64,000 nt of DNA, from contig JAXMCA010000002.1 in the NCBI GenBank assembly GCA_046349595.1, positions 744,001-808,000 of the forward strand. Reading direction: 5' to 3'. Position 1 is the stretch's first letter. Each line of letters begins with the position of its first letter. Origin of the DNA: JACRLW01 sp046349595 (GTDB taxonomy: Bacteria > Planctomycetota > UBA1135 > UBA2386). A model generated the notes under the pieces. That model made no database searches. It had not been told where the DNA came from and saw only the letters and a program-made list of their open reading frames with translations. Made by a program: the position numbers and the translations under genes. Shown one piece after another: positions 17,748-25,753 of this stretch.

Positions 17748-18173
17748 TCACAGCCAGTACAGGATCACGTAGTAGAGGACGCCGGAGACCGACACGTACA
17801 GCCAGATGGGCGCGGTGATCCGCGCGAGCTTGCGGTGCTTCGCACGACGCCCGCGCAATCCGAGGGAGATGGTGGTCAGGATCAGCGGCACCATCACGAT
17901 CGCCAGGACCACGTGCGGGATCAGGATCGCGAAGTAGAGGAACTTCATGAACCCCTGTCCGCCGTACTTCACGTGTTCGACGTTGAAGTGGTAGACGAGG
18001 TAGCTGACGAGGAACACCGCCGAGACACCGGTGGCCGTCAGGATCATGCGCTTGTGCAACGTCTCGTTGCCGCGCCTGATCGCGACCAGGGCGATCACCA
18101 GGAACACGAACGCCGTCAGGTTGAGGCAGGCGTTCACGTCGGCGAGGACGCGGAAGTCGAAGGTGGCGAGCAT
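17748..18173 (-). CDS. DUF420 (YozB/CtaM-like) membrane protein
   Basis: 141 residues with four hydrophobic segments (LNLTAFVFLVIALVAI, MILTATGVSAVFLVSYLVYH, FAILIPHVVLAIVMVPLILT and ITAPIWLYVSVSGVLYYVIL). Conserved His residues (YHFNVEH, PH) match DUF420, whose members (CtaM in staphylococci) are needed for maturation or assembly of heme-copper oxidases. Its location at the end of the CtaA-CtaB-ABC cluster supports this role. It lies 9 nt after the ABC permease stop, on the same strand. N-terminus VLADVN, ATG start; inner membrane. Confidence 0.88.
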   Translation of the reverse strand: MLATFDFRVLADVNACLNLTAFVFLVIALVAIRRGNETLHKRMILTATGVSAVFLVSYLVYHFNVEHVKYGGQGFMKFLYFAILIPHVVLAIVMVPLILTTISLGLRGRRAKHRKLARITAPIWLYVSVSGVLYYVILYWL

Positions 18174-18182
18174 GGGATGCCG

Positions 18183-18956
18183 TCAGACCGCGTCGCGCGC
18201 CGTGCGGCGCAGGACCACCATCGTCCCGAGCGCGAAAGCGCCCAGCGCGAAGGCGATGGTGACCGCGATGCAGAGGGTCAGCGACGGCAGGTCGGCCGTC
18301 GCCGCGGTGCCCGCGCCGTAGAAGACGTGCCGCAGCAGGGCGACGCCGTAGGTCAGCGGGTTCGCGGCCATCAGGCCGGCGAGCACGGGGTGCGCACCCG
18401 ACGCCGGGAAGAAGGCGCCCGACAGCAGCAACATCGGCATCAGGAACACCATCATCACGCCGTGGAAGCCGGCGGTGCTGTCCATCAGCCACGCGAGCGT
18501 GAAGCCGATGCCGGTCAGCGCGAAGCCGAGCAGCACCAGCACCAGGAAGCCGAGCAGGCCGGAGGTCAGGTGCAGGGGCACGCCGGCGAAAGGTGCGAGT
18601 GCGTAGAACACCAGCGCGTGCATGACCGCGAGCGTCGCGCCGCCCGCGATCTTCCCGAGCGCGATCGCCGAGCGCGGCACCGGTGCGACGAGCACGCCCT
18701 GCAGGAAGCCCTCCTTGCGATCCTCGATCACGGTGATCGTCGAGAAGATCGCCGTGAACAACACGATCATCGCGAGCGTGCCGGGGAAGAAGTACTCGCC
18801 GTAGTCCATCTGGTCGGGACGGAACGAGCGGCCGAGCGCGCCGGCGAACAGCAGCCAGAAGATGATCGGTTGTCCGATCGAGCTGAACACGCGCGAGCGG
18901 TCCTTCAGGAAGCGCACGATCTCGCGGTGCCACAGCGACCAGGCGGCGAGAGCCAT
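18183..18956 (-). CDS. ABC-2 type transporter permease
   Basis: 257 residues with about six hydrophobic segments and the ABC-2 signature regions FFPGTLAMIVLFTAIFSTITVI and EDRKEGFLQGVLVAPVPRSA, the latter being the conserved coupling helix area. It pairs with the ATPase gene directly upstream (1-nt spacing). In several phyla an ABC-2 pair sits in the oxidase/heme A cluster; the substrate is unknown. The family otherwise exports drugs, polysaccharides or hemes. Start ATG at 18956. Confidence 0.88.
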   Translation of the reverse strand: MALAAWSLWHREIVRFLKDRSRVFSSIGQPIIFWLLFAGALGRSFRPDQMDYGEYFFPGTLAMIVLFTAIFSTITVIEDRKEGFLQGVLVAPVPRSAIALGKIAGGATLAVMHALVFYALAPFAGVPLHLTSGLLGFLVLVLLGFALTGIGFTLAWLMDSTAGFHGVMMVFLMPMLLLSGAFFPASGAHPVLAGLMAANPLTYGVALLRHVFYGAGTAATADLPSLTLCIAVTIAFALGAFALGTMVVLRRTARDAV

Positions 18957-18957
18957 G

Positions 18958-19890
18958 TCAGGAGCCCTCCTCGGTGAGGCGATGTCCGGTCTTCACGATG
19001 AACACGTCCTCCAGCGACGGCTGCGACAACGTGAGTCGCGTCACGCGATCGCCGAAGGCCTCGACGATCTGCGGCACCAGCGTGTGCGCGCGCCACGCCT
19101 CCAGCCGCACGGTCCTGCCGAGCTTGCGTGCCGGCAGCTTCATCCGCTCCTGGATCTCGTGCGCGAGCTGATCGGGATCGGCGCAGGTCACCTCGATGAC
19201 GTCGCCGCCGAGTTCGGCGCGCAGGGCGTCGGGAGTGCCGGCGGCGACCACCTGGCCGGCGTCGAGGATGGTCAGGGCGTCGGCCTCGTCCGCCTCCTCC
19301 ATCAGGTGCGTGGTGAACATCACCGTGAGGCCCTTCTGCGAGCGCAGGAAGCGCCACAGGTCCTGACGCGCCGCCGGATCGAGCCCGGTGCTCGGCTCGT
19401 CGAGCAGGACGAGTTCCGGCTTGTGCAGGAGTCCCTTTGCGATCTCGACGCGCCGCCGCAGACCACCTGACAGCTCGCCGACCTTGTCCTTCTCCCGCGC
19501 GCGCAGATTGCCGACCTCGAGCATCTCGTCGATGCGCTTCTCGAGTTCGGTCCCGCGCAGCGACTGCAGGTGACCGCCGTAACGGAGGTTCTCGCGGACG
19601 GTCAGCTTGCGATCGAGCGCCGGCGACTGGAACACCACGCCGATGCGGCGGCGCAGCGCGGCGAAGTCGGTGGCGAGGTCGAGACCGAGTGCCGCCAGGC
19701 TGCCGGTCCGCACCGGCAGGATGGTGGCGAGGATCTTGAAGAGCGTCGACTTGCCCGAGCCGTTCGGGCCGAGGAAGCCGTGGACCGCTCCGCGCGCCAC
19801 GTCGAACGAGACGTCGCGAAGGGCCTCGCGGTCGCCGTAGCGGAAGCCGAGTCCGGACGCCTTGACAGCTGTTCCGTTGCCGTTGGTCAT
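18958..19890 (-). CDS. ABC transporter ATP-binding protein
   Basis: 310 residues from ATG 19890. Walker A GFLGPNGSGKSTLFKIL, Q-loop RIGVVFQSPALD, signature VGELSGGLRRRVEIAKGL, Walker B LVLLDEPSTGLDPAA and H-loop MFTTHLMEE are all intact. The C-terminal ~80 residues after the ATPase core resemble the DUF4162-like domain of drug/Na+ type exporters (NodI/CcmA-like). It works with the ABC-2 permease next to it. It follows the ctaB gene with a 35-nt gap, so the ABC pair belongs to the heme A cluster. Confidence 0.93.
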   Translation of the reverse strand: MTNGNGTAVKASGLGFRYGDREALRDVSFDVARGAVHGFLGPNGSGKSTLFKILATILPVRTGSLAALGLDLATDFAALRRRIGVVFQSPALDRKLTVRENLRYGGHLQSLRGTELEKRIDEMLEVGNLRAREKDKVGELSGGLRRRVEIAKGLLHKPELVLLDEPSTGLDPAARQDLWRFLRSQKGLTVMFTTHLMEEADEADALTILDAGQVVAAGTPDALRAELGGDVIEVTCADPDQLAHEIQERMKLPARKLGRTVRLEAWRAHTLVPQIVEAFGDRVTRLTLSQPSLEDVFIVKTGHRLTEEGS

Positions 19891-19925
19891 GCGATGGATC
19901 GGTGCGAGAGCGAGACGGTGCGGGC

Positions 19926-20828
19926 TCAGGTCCGATCGAGCACCATCACGCCGAGCAGGAGCGGGAGGTAGATGATCGAAACCACGAAGGTCTGCCGTAC
20001 CGCCGCCTCCCAGCGCAGCACCGCCGCGCAGAACACCGGCACGGCGAACACGAATCCCAAGAGGGCTGCGCTGGCGAGATAGATGCCTCCCGTCATCGCG
20101 AAGCGATAGGGCAGCATCGACACCGCGATCAACGCGAAGGTGTAGACCAGCATCTGGCGCCGGATCATGCGACCCTCGACGTCTCGCACCGCGAGCATCT
20201 TCATCCCACCACGCGCGTAGTCGTGGCGGTATCGCCACGAGATGGCGAGGAAGTGCGGGATCTGCCACAGGAACAGGATCGCGAACAGCACGGCGGCCGC
20301 GACGTCGATCATGCCCTTCGCGGCGACGTAGCCGACCACAGGCGGGAGCGCCCCGGGCACCGCACCGACGATGGTGTTGAACTCGCTGACCCGCTTGAGG
20401 GGCGTGTAGACGAAGACGTAGGTGACCAGCACCAGTGCGCACAGCCCGGTGGCCAGCCAGTTGGTCGACACGGCGAGCACGAAGATGCCGATCGCAGCGC
20501 AGGCGACGCCGAAGATGCGCACCTCCCGCGGCGTGAGCCTGCGGGTCGGCAGGGGCCGACCGCGGGTGCGCTCCATCAGCGGGTCGACGTCGCGCTCGAG
20601 CAGCATGTTGAGCGCGTTGCCCGCGACCGCGATCAGCAGCGTGCCGATGGTCGTGGACACGAGGAGGGCGGTGTCGACCGAGATCCCACTCGGAGTGCCG
20701 AGATAGAGCCCGGCGACCACCGCGAAGATCGCGAGGCTGGACAGCCGCAACTTGCCGAGTTCGAGGAACGCCCTTGCCTTCACGATCGCTCCGGCCGGAA
20801 CCGCTGTGGTCTCGAGGACTCCGCTCAC
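19926..20828 (-). CDS. ctaB: Protoheme IX farnesyltransferase (heme O synthase)
   Basis: 300 residues from a GTG at 20828, chosen because its GTGA overlap with the ctaA stop makes coupling exact; a longer frame to 20870 would run into ctaA. The UbiA prenyltransferase motifs are NMLLERDVDPLMERT (first Asp-rich) and WRYRHDYARGGMKM (second Asp region), with seven to nine transmembrane helices. It adds a farnesyl group to protoheme to make heme O, the precursor of heme A. Together with ctaA it shows that the cell makes heme A and so has an aa3- or related terminal oxidase. Confidence 0.93.
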   Translation of the reverse strand: MSGVLETTAVPAGAIVKARAFLELGKLRLSSLAIFAVVAGLYLGTPSGISVDTALLVSTTIGTLLIAVAGNALNMLLERDVDPLMERTRGRPLPTRRLTPREVRIFGVACAAIGIFVLAVSTNWLATGLCALVLVTYVFVYTPLKRVSEFNTIVGAVPGALPPVVGYVAAKGMIDVAAAVLFAILFLWQIPHFLAISWRYRHDYARGGMKMLAVRDVEGRMIRRQMLVYTFALIAVSMLPYRFAMTGGIYLASAALLGFVFAVPVFCAAVLRWEAAVRQTFVVSIIYLPLLLGVMVLDRT

Positions 20829-21811
20829 GATGCTGCCTGGCCTTGCATGCCGGGGACGAGGTTGCGCCAAGCACGGGCGACCAGCAAGGTCGACAGCGCG
20901 AACAGGGTGGCCCCGACCAGGACGTGCGACGAGACCAGCAGGATCTGCGCGAGGTTGTCGACGCTGCTCGGGTCCTTGAATCGCCGGACGGCGATCGCGA
21001 CGAAGCCCAGGGTGAGCTGCACGACCAGCAGCAGGTAGAACCAGCGCGCGGTCCGGCGGAAGCCTGGGTGGTCGTCGCCGAAGCGCGAGCTGGCGTGTGC
21101 CGCCGCGAGCAGGATCAGCACGGCGACCACGAGCGCCATGGTGATGTGGACCCAGAGCACGCCCTGCACATTGGTGTGGCGGAAGATCGCGCCAACCACG
21201 AGCTGGAGGAAAACGGCGGCCAGAGCCGCGGCGGCGAGCTTGCGCGTGGCGCCGACCGTCTCGGACTCGCCGGTCTTCTGCACGCCGAACGCCGGCGAGA
21301 GCATGAAGGCGATCACCACCTGCAGGGACAGCGTGACCTGCCCGAGGATGCCGTGCGCGGTCGCGAACCAGGGATTGGTCACTCCGCCGAAGGTTCCGTA
21401 GCTCACGCCCGCGGCACCGAGCAATCCCTGGATCACGATCAGCAAGAGGAGCCAGATCGCGGCGCGGAAGGTCTGCCGGCGCTCACCGACGCGGTGGATC
21501 CACACGACCAGGACGATGGCCAGGATGCCGACCATGGTCCCGAAGGCCCGATGCAGGTGCTCGAGCAGTTCGTTGCGGTTCATCCCCGGCGGCCAAAGCG
21601 AACCGCGGGAGAGCGGCCAGTCCGCGAAGGCCATCCCCGATCCCGAGCTGACCACCAGCGCCCCCCACTTGATGTGGAGGAGCGTGAGCACCGCGAAGAA
21701 CGCGGCGAACCGGTAGAGGCGCGTCGATCCCGTGACCGGGGTCGGCGGCGCCGTCGCGAGGGTCGAGGTCACGGAAAGGGCGCGGGTGGGGGCCGAAGGC
21801 GGGCCCAACAC
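20825..21811 (-). CDS. ctaA: Heme A synthase, COX15/CtaA family
   Basis: 328 residues from GTG 21811; a GTG at 21772 is the alternative. The upstream start is favoured because a -10-like AAAACT followed by CTCCGCCCCC sits 13 nt before it. Eight hydrophobic segments are seen, with the paired heme-ligand motifs NELLEHLHRAFGT and AIFRHTNVQGVLWVHI, and a later SSHVLVGATL with its His. CtaA oxidises the C8 methyl of heme O to the formyl of heme A. First gene of the cluster ctaA-ctaB-ATPase-permease-DUF420. Confidence 0.9.
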   Translation of the reverse strand: MLGPPSAPTRALSVTSTLATAPPTPVTGSTRLYRFAAFFAVLTLLHIKWGALVVSSGSGMAFADWPLSRGSLWPPGMNRNELLEHLHRAFGTMVGILAIVLVVWIHRVGERRQTFRAAIWLLLLIVIQGLLGAAGVSYGTFGGVTNPWFATAHGILGQVTLSLQVVIAFMLSPAFGVQKTGESETVGATRKLAAAALAAVFLQLVVGAIFRHTNVQGVLWVHITMALVVAVLILLAAAHASSRFGDDHPGFRRTARWFYLLLVVQLTLGFVAIAVRRFKDPSSVDNLAQILLVSSHVLVGATLFALSTLLVARAWRNLVPGMQGQAAS

Positions 21812-21824
21812 CGAGGGGGCGGAG

Positions 21825-21830
21825 AGTTTT
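21825..21830 (-). promoter_or_regulatory. -10-like box before ctaA
   Basis: On the minus strand AAAACT-CTCCGCCCCC. The GTG at 21811 is 13 nt downstream, giving a very short leader. It matches the T-then-C-rich pattern of other starts in the window. Confidence 0.35.
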
Positions 21831-22013
21831 CACCCTCCTCGCCCGCGCCGCAACCGCGGAGGCTTGCCGATCACCCGACCGGGGCGGAAACCCGCCTGGG
21901 CGGGCGCGCGGCGGCCGGCCGATCCTGCTCGGCACCGCACGGATCCTCCGCTCGCAGGCACACCGTGCAGCCGGACCGAACTCGCCGGTCGGCCGCGCGG
22001 CAAAGGGCGCGGT

Positions 22014-22877
22014 TCAGCGACCCGGACGAGCCGGCGCGCCGGTGTCCGTGCCCTGGGTCTTCGGCTTGGTGTTGTCGTCGGCCACGTCGTCGAAGGCCTC
22101 CCACAGCGGGCGCTTGGTCTCGTCGACGTGCGACTTGTCGATCGCGCGGTCGAGCTGGCTCGACGGATCCTCCGCCGCGGCACGCGCCAGACGGCTGAGC
22201 TCCATGTCGTCGCCCTGGCTCAGGCGATCGGCGGTGTTCAGGTAGACCTCGGCCCGCGCCGCTTCACCGGTGCGCAGGTAGCAGATGCCGAGGTTCTTGT
22301 TGATCGCCGCCATCACGTGGTCGGGCTGGTCCTTGCCCGGCGCGAGCGACAGCTCGGAGATCGCCTTGCTCCACTCGCGCTTCTGCATGTAGCTGTCGGC
22401 GCGGTAGAGATGGGTCAGCGTGGGATTGTCGACGCGGCCCGGCACGAGCTGCATGTCGAGCACTTCGATCCAGGGGTTGCCCTGGAACACGTTCTGCACC
22501 ACGCCCTCGATCTGCAGGCGATCGTAGGTGCGGTAGTTGTAGAGCTGGTTGAGCTGCATGCTCGACTTGCTGAGGAACAGCATGCCGAACACGTCCTCGT
22601 AGCTGTCCTTGCGCCAGATCGGCTGCGTGCCGGACCACGCGTAGAAGTTCGCGTATTCGCTGGGCACGAAGCGGGTGAAGAAGGGATTCCAGATCTTGCC
22701 GAGCGAGCAGAACTGGACCTCGAAACGAACCCGCACGTTCTGGAACGCATCGGGCTGGCGACGAAGCGTGTCGAGCGTGACCTCGACCACCGCGACATCG
22801 TTCTGGGCGAGTCGCAACTGCGCCTTCGCAGGAGCGAGCAGGGACGCGCACAAAGCGGCGAACAAGACTCTCTTCAT
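22014..22877 (-). CDS. Secreted TPR protein of unknown function
   Basis: 287 residues. A short signal peptide (KRVLFAALCASLLAPAKAQ) is followed by a domain with DAFQNVRVRFEVQFCSLGKI and NPWIEVLDMQLV, whose pattern looks like an OB-fold of the YdeI/nucleic-acid-binding kind, and then a TPR-like C-terminal half (LYRADSYMQKREWSKAISEL, AINKNLGICYLRTGEAARAE). The tail is acidic and disordered (DDVADDNTKPKTQGTDTG). Likely periplasmic. It follows rsmD on the same strand with a 157-bp gap holding a fragment of the dispersed repeat. Function unknown. Confidence 0.7.
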   Translation of the reverse strand: MKRVLFAALCASLLAPAKAQLRLAQNDVAVVEVTLDTLRRQPDAFQNVRVRFEVQFCSLGKIWNPFFTRFVPSEYANFYAWSGTQPIWRKDSYEDVFGMLFLSKSSMQLNQLYNYRTYDRLQIEGVVQNVFQGNPWIEVLDMQLVPGRVDNPTLTHLYRADSYMQKREWSKAISELSLAPGKDQPDHVMAAINKNLGICYLRTGEAARAEVYLNTADRLSQGDDMELSRLARAAAEDPSSQLDRAIDKSHVDETKRPLWEAFDDVADDNTKPKTQGTDTGAPARPGR

Positions 22878-23022
22878 GGCTGCCTTCGGATCGGTTCGGG
22901 CCTGCGACGGACCTCCGTTCCACGCTCGCCGTCGAGACGATCGAACGCGTCCGCCTGCCTGACTCGACGGGATATCGGCAACCCGATCGCCGCCTCTTGA
23001 CCCCGAGCTTCGCGCCGCGCTC

Positions 23023-23042
23023 CGATTCTCCGACCTACGGAC
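23023..23042 (-). repeat. Fragment of the dispersed 3'-end repeat
   Basis: Read on the minus strand, GTCCGTAGGTCGGAGAATC matches the first 19 bases of the copy at 47232-47368 with one mismatch. It covers the stop codon of rsmD (TAG inside GTCCGTAG). The remaining sequence leftwards does not clearly match the repeat, so this is a truncated or decayed copy. Confidence 0.6.
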
Positions 23043-23682
23043 CCGGCTCGTCCTCGCCCTGGCAGGGGGATTCCGGGGCGTCGTGGACCTGGCGTTCGGC
23101 AGGAGCCTCTCCCGGTCGGCGCAGGATCGCGATCTGGCAGCGGCCGTAGCGGCGGAGGTCGACCGGCATGTCGAAATCGTCGACATCGAGCAAGCCGCCC
23201 TCGAAGTGGAAGCACAGCACGCCGCGCGGCGCGAGGTGGCCGACGAGTTGGTGCGCGCGCCAGGTCGACTTGCTCGGATCCTCGGCGACCATCGCATAGG
23301 GCGGGTCGAGGAAGATCACGTCCGGAGCGCGCAGTTCGGCCGCCGGAGGGTCGCCGACCGGCGGCAGCCAGGCATCGCCGCGGACCACGCGCGTGCGCGA
23401 CTGCACCGATTCACCGAGCATCGCGAGATTGTCCTCGAGCACATCGATCGCCTGGCGCGCCTTCTCGACGAAGGTCACGAAGCGCGCACCCCGCGACAGT
23501 GCTTCGATACCGGTGGCTCCGGTCCCCGCGAACAGATCCCACACTTCGGCATCGACGATGCGCGGGCCGAGGATGTCGAAGATCGCCTCACGGGCCTGAC
23601 CCAGCAGGGGACGGGTCATGGAACCCTTGACCGACTTGAGGACGCGACCACGGAACTCGCCACCGATGACGCGAAGACTCAT
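23035..23682 (-). CDS. rsmD: 16S rRNA (guanine966-N2)-methyltransferase RsmD
   Basis: 215 residues from ATG 23682 (SLRVIGGEFRGRVLKS is the conserved RsmD start). SAM-binding motif DLFAGTGATGIEALSRGA and catalytic DPPY in VIFLDPPYAMV are intact. RsmD methylates G966 of 16S rRNA in assembled 30S subunits. The stop codon TAG falls inside a fragment of the dispersed repeat, which may have supplied the end of the gene. Divergently transcribed from the FHA-vWA gene, with a -10-like box about 97 nt upstream. Confidence 0.93.
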   Translation of the reverse strand: MSLRVIGGEFRGRVLKSVKGSMTRPLLGQAREAIFDILGPRIVDAEVWDLFAGTGATGIEALSRGARFVTFVEKARQAIDVLEDNLAMLGESVQSRTRVVRGDAWLPPVGDPPAAELRAPDVIFLDPPYAMVAEDPSKSTWRAHQLVGHLAPRGVLCFHFEGGLLDVDDFDMPVDLRRYGRCQIAILRRPGEAPAERQVHDAPESPCQGEDEPGP

Positions 23683-23778
23683 GGATCGAGAGGGGAGGGG
23701 ATCCGCGACGGGGCAGGCAGGCACGCGTCGCACCGGAGAGGGATGAAGCCCGGTGAGGACCGGGGGTCCTCGGCGGGA

Positions 23779-23784
23779 ATCCTA
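23779..23784 (-). promoter_or_regulatory. -10-like box before rsmD
   Basis: On the minus strand GGC-TAGGAT-TCCCGCCGAGG. It fits the window-wide TAnnnT plus C-rich pattern, with a leader of about 90 nt. Confidence 0.45.
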
Positions 23785-23850
23785 GCCGCAGGGCCATCTT
23801 CCCTGGGACCATCGTCCGCCAGCCTCGGTCACCCACCGCGCCCTCGAAGC

Positions 23851-23856
23851 TAGACT
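23851..23856 (+). promoter_or_regulatory. -10-like box before the FHA-vWA gene
   Basis: GC-TAGACT-CTGCGCCGCCCC, the best match to the window-wide motif. The ATG at 23986 is 129 nt downstream; the leader shows no strong hairpin. Confidence 0.45.
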
Positions 23857-23985
23857 CTGCGCCGCCCCGCTCCGCCGAGCACCGCAAGCCCGTCCCGCGA
23901 CGATAGAGACACGAACCGACCATCCGGCCGGCCTCGCGTCGGATCCGATGAAGTCGACGGGCTGCAGACGACCCCCGCACGACGC

Positions 23986-25746
23986 ATGACCGAGGCACTC
24001 GCGACGCGCACCGACCCACACCCGGCGAGGGTCGTCGTCGGGGATCGGGTCTTCGTCCTCGAGGCGGATCGCATCCACGTGTTCGGCTCGGGTCCGAACG
24101 CCGACATCCGCCTGGTGCACGACGCCATCGCGCCCGCCCACGCGACCATCTGCTTCCATCGCGGGCACTTCGTCGTCGAGGCCGTCGGCGACGCGGAGGT
24201 CACCGATGCCGAGGGCGCACGCCTGAACACGGAGGCCGCCTTCGAGGGAATCACCAGGCTGCGTCTCGGTCCGATCGAGGTCGAGCTCGCGCCCGACGTC
24301 CCTTCCGAGCCCCCGACCGTTCCGACGGTCGCGGCGCCGCGAACGGCGACGCGCGAGGCGTCCTTCAGCGAGCTGATGGCGCACGAGTTGCGCCGCGCGC
24401 CGTGGTTCGCGCTGTCGATCCTGCTGCACGCCATCGCCTTCCTCCTGATCTGGATCCTCGTCCCGCCGGAACCGCGGCGGACGTCGACCGCGGTGCAGTT
24501 CGCCATGGCCGACGACGGCGACGACCGGAGCGTCGATCTCGACGCACCGCCCGAGCCGACCTTCGATGTCGAACCGCCGCCGGTGCCGCAGGTCGAATCG
24601 TCTCCGGTGGTGGAACCGCCACCCGAAGCCGCCAACGCGGAGGACTTCGACGATCCCTTCGCCGCGCTGCCGGTCTTCGACGGCACCCGCGAGATGTTCC
24701 GGCGCGTCACCGCCGGGAACGGCGCCGGCGACATCCTGGGCCAGGGCAACGGCGAGCACTTCAGCACCGGGTTCCGCAAGACGGTCGCCGGTCTGCGCCG
24801 GTCGGGACTGGAGATCGTCTTCGCCTTCGACAGCACCGGCTCGATGGGTCCGGTCCTCCGCGCGACCAAGGAACGCATGGCGCGCATGGTGCGTGCACTG
24901 CACGCCCTGGTCCCCGACGCGCGGATCGGCGTGGTCACCTACCGCGACAAGGGGGAACGCGAGCAGTATCTGACGCGCAGCGTCCCCCTCGACCGCGACC
25001 TCTACCGCTCGCTGGCTTTCCTGCAGACGGTGGACGCGGACGGCGGCGGTGATCGTCCCGAGGCCGTGCTCGAAGCGATGAAGGTCGCGGTGCAGCAGCC
25101 CTGGGCGCCGCGCTCACGCCGTGTGGTGGTGCTGATCGGCGATGCACCCGCGCATCCGCAGACCGAATCGCAGCTCGAGAGACTGGTGCGCGCCTTCGCC
25201 ACCGACGGCTCCGCCTGCGTGCACGCGATCATCACCGCCAGCGACCTGATGGGACGGCCCGAGAAGGACGTGCAGCGTTCCTTCGAACGCATCGCGCGCG
25301 CCGGCAAGGGTTCCTGCGTCAACTCCGAACGCGAGGACTCGATCCTCAAGCAGGTTCTCAGCCTCGCGGTGGGTTCGGAGTTCCGCGACAACATCGAGCA
25401 CCTCTTCGATCTCGTCGCCGAACGTGAGGGCAAGGTCTCGACCCGCGCGCTCGACCTCGTGCGCCGTCTCGATGCCGACGAACTGCGCCGTGAGCTGTCG
25501 CGCACCGTCGTCGACGACGACGTGGTGGAAGCGCTGATCCGCGACGGTCGTCGCCCCACCGCGGAGATGCTGATCCGCCTCCTCGCCGGCGACGCGCTCC
25601 CGGCGCAGGGTCTCCATGCCGCGGGCTTCGCGCTGCAGAACCTGCTGGGCATCCAGCGGCCGCTGATCGATCCCGAGCATCCGGAGAGGCTCTCCACGGA
25701 GATGGCGAAGCAGCTCGCGGAGTCCGCGAAGCAGTTGCACTACTAG
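23986..25746 (+). CDS. FHA-TM-von Willebrand A membrane protein
   Basis: 586 residues in a clear order. Residues 10-100 look like a degenerate FHA domain (ADIRLVHDAIAPAHATICFH). A transmembrane helix spans about 141-159, followed by a Pro/Glu-rich TonB-like linker (185-215). A vWA domain runs from about 276 with an intact MIDAS, DSTGSMG (282-288), and later MIDAS residues (VVVLIGDAPAHPQTESQ). The C-terminal ~130 residues are alpha-helical and of unknown type. FHA and vWA modules are binding modules, so a periplasmic metal-dependent protein-binding function sensed from phospho-signals inside is possible but speculative. It faces rsmD and is followed convergently by a metallophosphoesterase. 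Confidence 0.72.
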   Translation: MTEALATRTDPHPARVVVGDRVFVLEADRIHVFGSGPNADIRLVHDAIAPAHATICFHRGHFVVEAVGDAEVTDAEGARLNTEAAFEGITRLRLGPIEVELAPDVPSEPPTVPTVAAPRTATREASFSELMAHELRRAPWFALSILLHAIAFLLIWILVPPEPRRTSTAVQFAMADDGDDRSVDLDAPPEPTFDVEPPPVPQVESSPVVEPPPEAANAEDFDDPFAALPVFDGTREMFRRVTAGNGAGDILGQGNGEHFSTGFRKTVAGLRRSGLEIVFAFDSTGSMGPVLRATKERMARMVRALHALVPDARIGVVTYRDKGEREQYLTRSVPLDRDLYRSLAFLQTVDADGGGDRPEAVLEAMKVAVQQPWAPRSRRVVVLIGDAPAHPQTESQLERLVRAFATDGSACVHAIITASDLMGRPEKDVQRSFERIARAGKGSCVNSEREDSILKQVLSLAVGSEFRDNIEHLFDLVAEREGKVSTRALDLVRRLDADELRRELSRTVVDDDVVEALIRDGRRPTAEMLIRLLAGDALPAQGLHAAGFALQNLLGIQRPLIDPEHPERLSTEMAKQLAESAKQLHY

Positions 25747-25753
25747 GCGGACG

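Larger units (their letters stand above)
23683..23985. other. Divergent intergenic region, 303 bp
   Basis: Between divergent rsmD and the FHA-vWA gene. It contains two back-to-back -10-like boxes (minus 23784-23779 and plus 23851-23856) about 67 bp apart. No small gene or hairpin of note seen; the rest shows no recognisable feature. Confidence 0.5.
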
